Part shown: positions 60,303 to 64,000 of the stretch, piece after piece
Numbering within the stretch: the first letter of the stretch is position 1
Layout: every line of letters begins with the position of its first letter
Source of the DNA: Artocarpus heterophyllus
Taxonomy: Eukaryota > Streptophyta > Magnoliopsida > Rosales > Moraceae
Reading direction: 5' to 3'
Assembly (NCBI GenBank): GCA_025403435.1
Contig: CM046330.1
Span: forward strand, 23,747,507-23,811,506
Length of the DNA: 64,000 nucleotides
Notes under the pieces: generated by a model
Seen by the model: only the letters and a program-made list of their open reading frames with translations
What the model was told of the DNA's origin: nothing
The model's database searches: none
Made by a program: the position numbers and the translations under genes

Positions 60303-60912
60303 CCGTGTTTGTTTCACTGGTGTAGTCCAATTCAGCTCAATTCGAATGGCCATCACAGTTTGAAAAGGTGTTTGGTAAAGTATCTAATTCGAATTAAACT
60401 CACAGTTCAAACTAAGATGAGCTATTTAACTTAAAATTCTCACTCCCCCTCCATTTCAACAATTCGAACCAATATTGAACAGTGATTTCACTCTCCTATA
60501 TTTCTATCTATAATTTAGCACTATTATTTCATATTATTTTTTAATCAAATAACTTTTTTTTACTTATTTTATGTTTGTTCTTTAATTAAATAATATTTTT
60601 ATGCTTTAAACTAAAGTTATCGGTACTCATCCAAATACAAATTTAGATTAGATATCCTATTTAAATTAGCACTTTAATTGCATATCCAAACGCTAGTTCA
60701 GATTATTGTTTATAGGGTGTTTGAAAAGTGTGGTTAGAACCATGGTTGGAGTTCATTTTGGTTCAAAAACACTGTAGCATGTGAGAACTTTACACTGTAG
60801 CATGTGAGAAGTTTACACTATAGCAATTTTTTTTTCTTTTTACTATAGCATGTGAGAGCTTTATACTATTTAGTGATTAGAACCTAGAACCAATCCCCCC
60901 AAACTATTGGAA
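60303..60912. mobile_element. One or two non-autonomous DNA elements
   Basis: GGCCGTGTTTGTTTCACTGG at 60302 and CCAAACGCTAGTTCAGATT at about 60687 look like opposite ends of one MITE. GGGTGTTTGAAAAGTGTGGTTAGAACC (60716) and GAACCAATCCCCCCAAAC (about 60888) look like ends of a second. The second contains a threefold ACTGTAGCATGTGAGAACTTTAC repeat (about 60770-60865). Ends are approximate. Confidence 0.4.
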
Positions 60913-60954
60913 AAATGAGTACGTAGCAGATTTTAAAAAAAATTTTAATTAAAA

Positions 60955-62866
60955 TGTTTTTCCAAAAACAAGTTAGACATGTATATATATATATATATAT
61001 AAGATCTTCCGTACCTCTTAGAAGACTAGAAAACTGTATGAACTATAACTAGAAAAATATACCAGAAGAGTCTCAATCAACTAGTCTTCCTTACTATTCT
61101 CTTTTGACAATCGGAATATGGGTGGTCATACGTCATTCAATTTTTCCTTAGGTGACCTCTCCTTTTGATTACTTGAGAAAACCAAGAGCTACGATTCGAG
61201 ATATTAAGCAATAGCTCTATGAGAGTTTCAAAGTCTTCCGAACAAAATACTCTCTAAATTCCTCAAGTAATCTAAGAAACAATAGAAAATAGTTCCCTTT
61301 ATATAAAGGTTGGATTGGGACTGTTCTTTATTAGATTTGGCCTCAAAATTCAAGTTTGGATCAACTTTTTAAGTAAAACGCATAAAGCACACGAATTGCT
61401 GACGTGGTAGGTCCGGTTGATCGGCCTACACTGGATCCGATCGACTGGTCCATTGTGGCAGTACCCCCACAACCCATTTTTAGCTCTTGAGATTTATCCT
61501 ATTAATTCAAACCGAACCTAATGGATAAATTCTACTTTATTTGACCCAAGTATTCTTCATAGAGCCTCAATTTTAATTTAAATAACCTAATAGAAAAGTT
61601 ATCTGATTAAAAAAGTCATATATAAATAATCTCATACGAATAAAATCCATTTTAAATAATTTAACATACTTATTTTGAATTAATTCATAAAATTAATTCA
61701 ACCAATGAACCAACATGAATTATTAAATCCAATCTATCAAATTTTATCCAATATAATAAAAAAGTTACCGATCTGTAGGGAAAAACATGTTGTATCATTA
61801 TAAAAATATATTTATGAGACAGCACGGGGATCTAATGGACATATATAGATCAAGCTTCTATAATTATAAAATAATATATCTTCGATACGTATATTTTATA
61901 ATTATCAAAACTAAAGCTATTTCACTAAAAGCTTTGAGTTGCATTGTTGAACTATATAAAATTACGAAACTCTAATAAGATTCTTGTCTATGACATATCA
62001 TAATGTGTAACCTCTCCATAGAATATTCATAATCGACTTAGGGATAAATTCCATTTTACTTTCCTGATTATTTTTAGCTTATGCTTCCTTATCTCACAAT
62101 TGGAATACTTACTATTTATAACCAATAAAAAATAGTATACCATTCAGTTACACATATGTATCTAAATGGTTGAGCACTCCAGTTTCCAATTACAGGATAA
62201 TACCTGTAAGAGAATATTATTAACTCTAAAAAAAAGCTATAGATTCTATATCTATGAATAACGAGTCTACGTCAATCAAGACTCATGTCTCCAATGTACT
62301 AGTATGCATACCTTCATCTAATTCAGGATATCCCCTTTGCTACATCAAATGACATAAGTTGAGAATATAGGCCCATTAATTCATTGTAGGATTAAGATAT
62401 GACACATATGATTGTCTAAAGTGAATTGATTTAAACAAACAGAATTATTAATCAAATCAATTTATCTTAGTCTCGATCCAATATATCATCATCTATGATA
62501 ATATACTAATGTTTCTACTCGCAGAGTCCAACTCTAATGACCAAGACTAGTCATCTCTTGTTAGGGATCACAACATAACAAACTTAACATGAATAAAGTG
62601 TCCAACTTTACTCCTTTGATTGTGGACCTTATCATTTAGACTATCACTTTTAAAATTCATGTCTTTTGCATAATCTGTCCATCATTTTGATAATCTTAAA
62701 TTTTAGATTGATAGTCTCAAACTTTTGTTTGCTTATCATATATTCAACATAGATAAACATAAAGAGGACGACATTTGATATATGAAAATAAATAATAAAC
62801 TCTTTATTGATTAAATGTCTCCAAAAACTATTACATCATTTAATCTTTAGGGCACTTAGTCAAACA
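60955..62866 (-). mobile_element. Copia-like family A LTR, third copy, minus orientation
   Basis: Collinear with 3677-5655: shared blocks include the CGACTGGTCC/CGATCGGCC island (about 61415-61455), AACCTAATAGAAAAGTTATCTGATTAAA, and the AATAATAAACTCTTTATTGATTAAATGTCTCC terminal region. It ends CACTTAGTCAAACA. The start at TGTTTTTCC is uncertain and no matching target duplication was found. Confidence 0.6.
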
Positions 62867-64000
62867 CAAACACTCTATTAAACTATACTTTCTATTGAAA
62901 CAAAAAAAGTATAAATTAACACAATTCAAACTAGTGAACTAGGGCTGTGCACGGTTCATTCTGGTCCCAAACTGCTAGGTTTTTGGGACTAGATTATTTT
63001 GGCAGTTTGGAAAACTTTGGAACTAGACTGGATCATTTAAGGTTTTAGGACCAGACCAGACTAGACCATTTTAGAAAGGTCTTGTCCAGTTTGAACCATG
63101 GTTTGGGGACTTTTTAAGAGATTTATGTGATTTTTTATATTAGATGTTATACTTTCAAAACTCCAAAAGGGCATTTGCTATTGTTTTTGAGAAGCTCTTT
63201 CTTATTTTTAAAAACACAAAAAATGAAAAATAGTTTTAAAAATGTGTCTGGTTACAATTTTGGTCCAAAACATTTTAAAAACAATTTTGAAAACACCCCA
63301 AAAACCTCTAAAATTGCAAAAAAAAAGATGTTTTCATTTTTTCTTCTTCTTTCTTCGACAAACCCAGCCCGCCCCCTATTTCCTCCTCTCACCCCTTCCT
63401 TTATAGGCACCACCCACCTCTCTCCGGCAACCCTACCGACCGACCTCCCACCCTCATCATCGCCCATTCTAGCAAACCCAATGACATTGGAACCCCATCC
63501 CTCACCAGATTTCGTCATCCTCTCACACCATCGTTGGATCACGATAAAAGGCATGATCTGAATCGCAGAGGGCTGTCAATCTCTGTGAGAGGCTTATCAA
63601 CACGAAAAGGCCACCAATCTCCTCTAACGTAAGGGTGGGGGCGAGGGGACATCTAGGGTGGAACTGGGCTCGTCGGGAGTGGGGCCAGGCTTGTCAAGGT
63701 AGGGCTAGGCTCGTCGGCGTAGGGTGGGGTTGGGTTCCTCGATCTCCACGTGAGCCGTCGATCTTGCATAGGCCATCATTGATGTCCTGGCTCGCTAGAG
63801 TAGAAGAAGAAGAAGAAGAGATGAAGAGTAATCTTCCTTGCTTTGTTTTAGTTTTTGTTTTTTTACATATACATTTTGTTAATAATAAAATAATAATAAA
63901 AAATTTATTAATTAATATATTAAAAGTGTTTTTAATGGGTTTATTTATATTAATAGTTTTTGTATTAAAAAACTTTTGTGTTCAAAAGCATACCAACATA
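62867..64000. other. Repeat-rich right edge; no supported gene
   Basis: 62940-63115 is GGTCC/GGACTAGA-rich text that echoes itself (GGGCTGTGCACGGTTC...GGTTTGGGGAC). From 63170 a GCTATTGTTTTTGAGAAGC...TTTTTAAAAACAC end resembles the arm of a Mutator-type MITE, whose other arm seems to lie near 63920-64000 at the window edge. Its interior contains a GC-rich region (63360-63780) with GGGC(T/C)(A/G)GGCT(C/T)GTC repeats at 63665-63735. Frames open on both strands there (63127-63561 plus, 63252-63554 minus) are low-complexity and not called. Confidence 0.4.

Noticed and set aside
63127..63561. Frames on both strands at the right edge
   Set aside because: GC-rich low-complexity interior of a probable MITE; no recognisable protein.
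1..64000. A new multi-gene defence, toxin or biosynthetic system
   Set aside because: The intact genes are unrelated housekeeping or regulatory plant genes, and everything between them is explained by mobile elements; no coherent cluster was seen.

Overview
This is a 64 kb window from a plant nuclear genome, most likely a eudicot. The evidence is AT-rich DNA, spliced genes with GT-AG introns, plant-type LTR retrotransposons (one complete element and at least seven probable solo LTRs), LINE relics, and two genes of plant families. Nothing looks bacterial, organellar or viral apart from the endogenous retroelements. I could not identify the species.

Two complete genes can be rebuilt exon by exon. 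GEN1-like Holliday-junction resolvase / flap endonuclease (+, 13011-17799) has 8 exons and 614 aa. A PALEFACE1-type plastid rRNA adenine dimethyltransferase (+, 51085-56250) has 10 exons and 348 aa. A small intronless plant gene of unknown function (-, 56983-57489) converges on the methyltransferase. A type-B-like response regulator with Glu at the phospho-acceptor position lies between them (+, about 20245-27934). It appears broken: a splice acceptor is lost, in-frame stops are present, and a solo LTR sits inside it. An eroded RPA/OB-fold relic lies on the minus strand near 59-60 kb, and an old LINE relic at 2.5-5.8 kb.

Layout: 1-8881 holds tandem repeats, the LINE relic split by a Copia-like solo LTR, and a Gypsy-type solo LTR. 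8882-12317 is a long Gypsy-type solo LTR inside an older repeat. 12733-17799 is the GEN1 promoter and gene. 20245-27934 is the regulator pseudogene, with hAT-like and Mutator-like insertions in an intron. 28809-30974 is another solo LTR. 32556-38940 is a long solo LTR with a Copia-like solo LTR nested in it. 41278-50115 is a young, complete Ty3/Gypsy chromovirus with a perfect TGTTA target duplication and two premature TAG codons. 50116-51084 is a degraded LTR-like stretch and the methyltransferase promoter. 57.5-64 kb is MITE- and LTR-derived intergenic DNA.

The genes do not form an operon or pathway. From memory, the Arabidopsis counterparts of GEN1 and PFC1 lie very close together on chromosome 1. 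If so, the roughly 33 kb between them here records expansion by nested retrotransposons, most of them later reduced to solo LTRs. Five LTR insertions have exact 5-bp target duplications (GTATG, TCATC, TATAA, CTTCT, AACAA), as does the complete chromovirus (TGTTA). All coordinates and comparisons were read by eye from the sequence; no database search was possible.
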